Positions 63,324 through 64,000 of a stretch of DNA of 64,000 nt are shown piece by piece. Every line of letters starts with the position of its first letter. The first letter of the stretch is position 1. The translations under genes were made by a program, and so were the position numbers. Under the pieces are notes generated by a model. That model made no database searches. It was not told the DNA's origin and saw nothing but the letters and a program-made list of their open reading frames with translations. The DNA comes from Mucilaginibacter yixingensis (GTDB lineage Bacteria; Bacteroidota; Bacteroidia; Sphingobacteriales; Sphingobacteriaceae): contig NZ_CP160205.1 in assembly GCF_041080815.1 (NCBI RefSeq), positions 496,001 through 560,000 of the forward strand, given 5' to 3'.

Positions 63324-64000
63324 ATGCCTTTCAAACACTTTTTAAACACTTCACTCAAGTTTGAGCGAACACATCAGTTGATTCTGCAGTGCCTTTTTAA
63401 TGATGCTTTATTTTTAAAAGCCGCAACCGGCCTGGAAGTGGAAAATCCCCAGGTAGTTTTAGAGCCTGTAAAAAGTCTTTTTGATATTGGTATTCTAGAT
63501 CCTGACGGTAACATGATCTGTCTGATTGAGTTAAAGATGTGGTCCAACTTATCGAACGCTCAACTCGAAAGGCAACGGAGGTATTTGGAACTCACACAAT
63601 GTCCTGGTGTGCATATTTTATTGGGTGCCTCGGACCTCCAGTTTTACCGTGATGAAAGTTATGATGACATTGCTGAATTCTCTGATCAGCGCAGCTGTAA
63701 GGTTGGGTACAAAGAACTAATCTCAATACTGGAAAGATTCGCAAGTCTAAGTCCAGCAGGTGCTCCTATAACTATCATCGCAGAGGATTATAAAGAAGCT
63801 TTACAAAAGCAGGAGAAATATATCAACGACGCATGGCTGGATAGTTCAGCTAGCCTACACTTGCGCAGTTACTCGGCCTATAGCAAGATCCGCAAATATC
63901 TGATTAATGAAGCTTTTTATATTTATTCTGTCAATAATCCTGGTGGCACCGCACATATCCTGAATGACGACCGTTCATGGACGGAATTTCTTTATCAAGG
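63324..64000 (+). CDS. PD-(D/E)XK nuclease-like protein, cut by the window end
   Basis: The open frame starts at the ATG at 63324 and reads to the window edge (225 codons) without a stop. DIGILDPDGNMICLIELKMW near residue 60 gives a D...ExK signature of the PD-(D/E)XK superfamily, close to the domain found in some DNA-end and phage-related nucleases. The segment after it (QRRYLELTQCPGVHILLGA) fits the same fold. The full length is unknown. Confidence 0.75.
   Translation, partial: MPFKHFLNTSLKFERTHQLILQCLFNDALFLKAATGLEVENPQVVLEPVKSLFDIGILDPDGNMICLIELKMWSNLSNAQLERQRRYLELTQCPGVHILLGASDLQFYRDESYDDIAEFSDQRSCKVGYKELISILERFASLSPAGAPITIIAEDYKEALQKQEKYINDAWLDSSASLHLRSYSAYSKIRKYLINEAFYIYSVNNPGGTAHILNDDRSWTEFLYQ

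Overview
The window looks like a chromosomal stretch of a Bacteroidota bacterium, most probably Sphingobacteriaceae (Mucilaginibacter/Pedobacter type). The evidence is a SusC-type TonB-linked receptor, a hybrid two-component system (HTCS) regulator, TAnnTTTG promoter elements, lipoproteins with short SC-type lipoboxes, and several families typical of that phylum. The species call is inference. No rRNA or tRNA gene and no CRISPR array was seen.

Region 1 (1-11990) is a pectin utilisation locus. A SusC-like receptor runs off the left edge. Next to it is a one-protein HTCS sensor/regulator. Divergent from that is a four-gene operon: two pectin methylesterases, a GH28 polygalacturonase and a secreted acetyl-esterase-like hydrolase, closed by a strong terminator. 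A 20-bp direct repeat with 21-bp period sits just upstream of the SusC promoter and is a good candidate for the regulator's operator.

Region 2 (12000-25600) is accessory. It holds a Fic-type remnant and then two convergent operons. The rightward one encodes a membrane protein, a caspase-like protease and a secreted protein. The leftward one encodes an SPFH/SHOCT protein, a TPR protein and three paralogous zinc-ribbon membrane proteins (one frameshifted), resembling the YdjG/YdjI membrane-stress module. An IS630-like transposase and an AbiE-type (type IV) toxin-antitoxin pair with a clear palindromic operator follow.

Region 3 (25800-36500) is mobile DNA. A DUF932 gene is split by a complete group II intron whose exact ends can be read (26383-28867), and it carries a separate frameshift. 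An IS21 element (IstA/IstB) abuts a broken RHS-type gene. A secreted DNA/RNA endonuclease and a tyrosine recombinase follow.

Region 4 (36600-47000) holds a PrrC/RloC-like AAA-HEPN anticodon-nuclease candidate beside two unusual membrane proteins, an S1/P1 nuclease, small proteins, and a TPR histidine kinase/response regulator pair preceded by a tiny secreted-peptide gene.

Region 5 (47000-60942) is the most striking. A tightly packed rightward operon combines a VWA-like lipoprotein, a tubulin/FtsZ-like GTPase-fold protein, a 1172-residue actin/Hsp70-fold protein, several inner-membrane proteins, an Ig-repeat outer-membrane protein and a fibronectin-like-repeat lipoprotein. It looks like an envelope-spanning machine with both tubulin-like and actin-like components. 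The window ends with a zinc-ribbon pseudogene, two PD-(D/E)XK nuclease-like proteins and an unknown protein.

Four genes carry single-base frameshifts (near 12726, 17865, 26208 and 60991). These may be real decay or sequencing errors.
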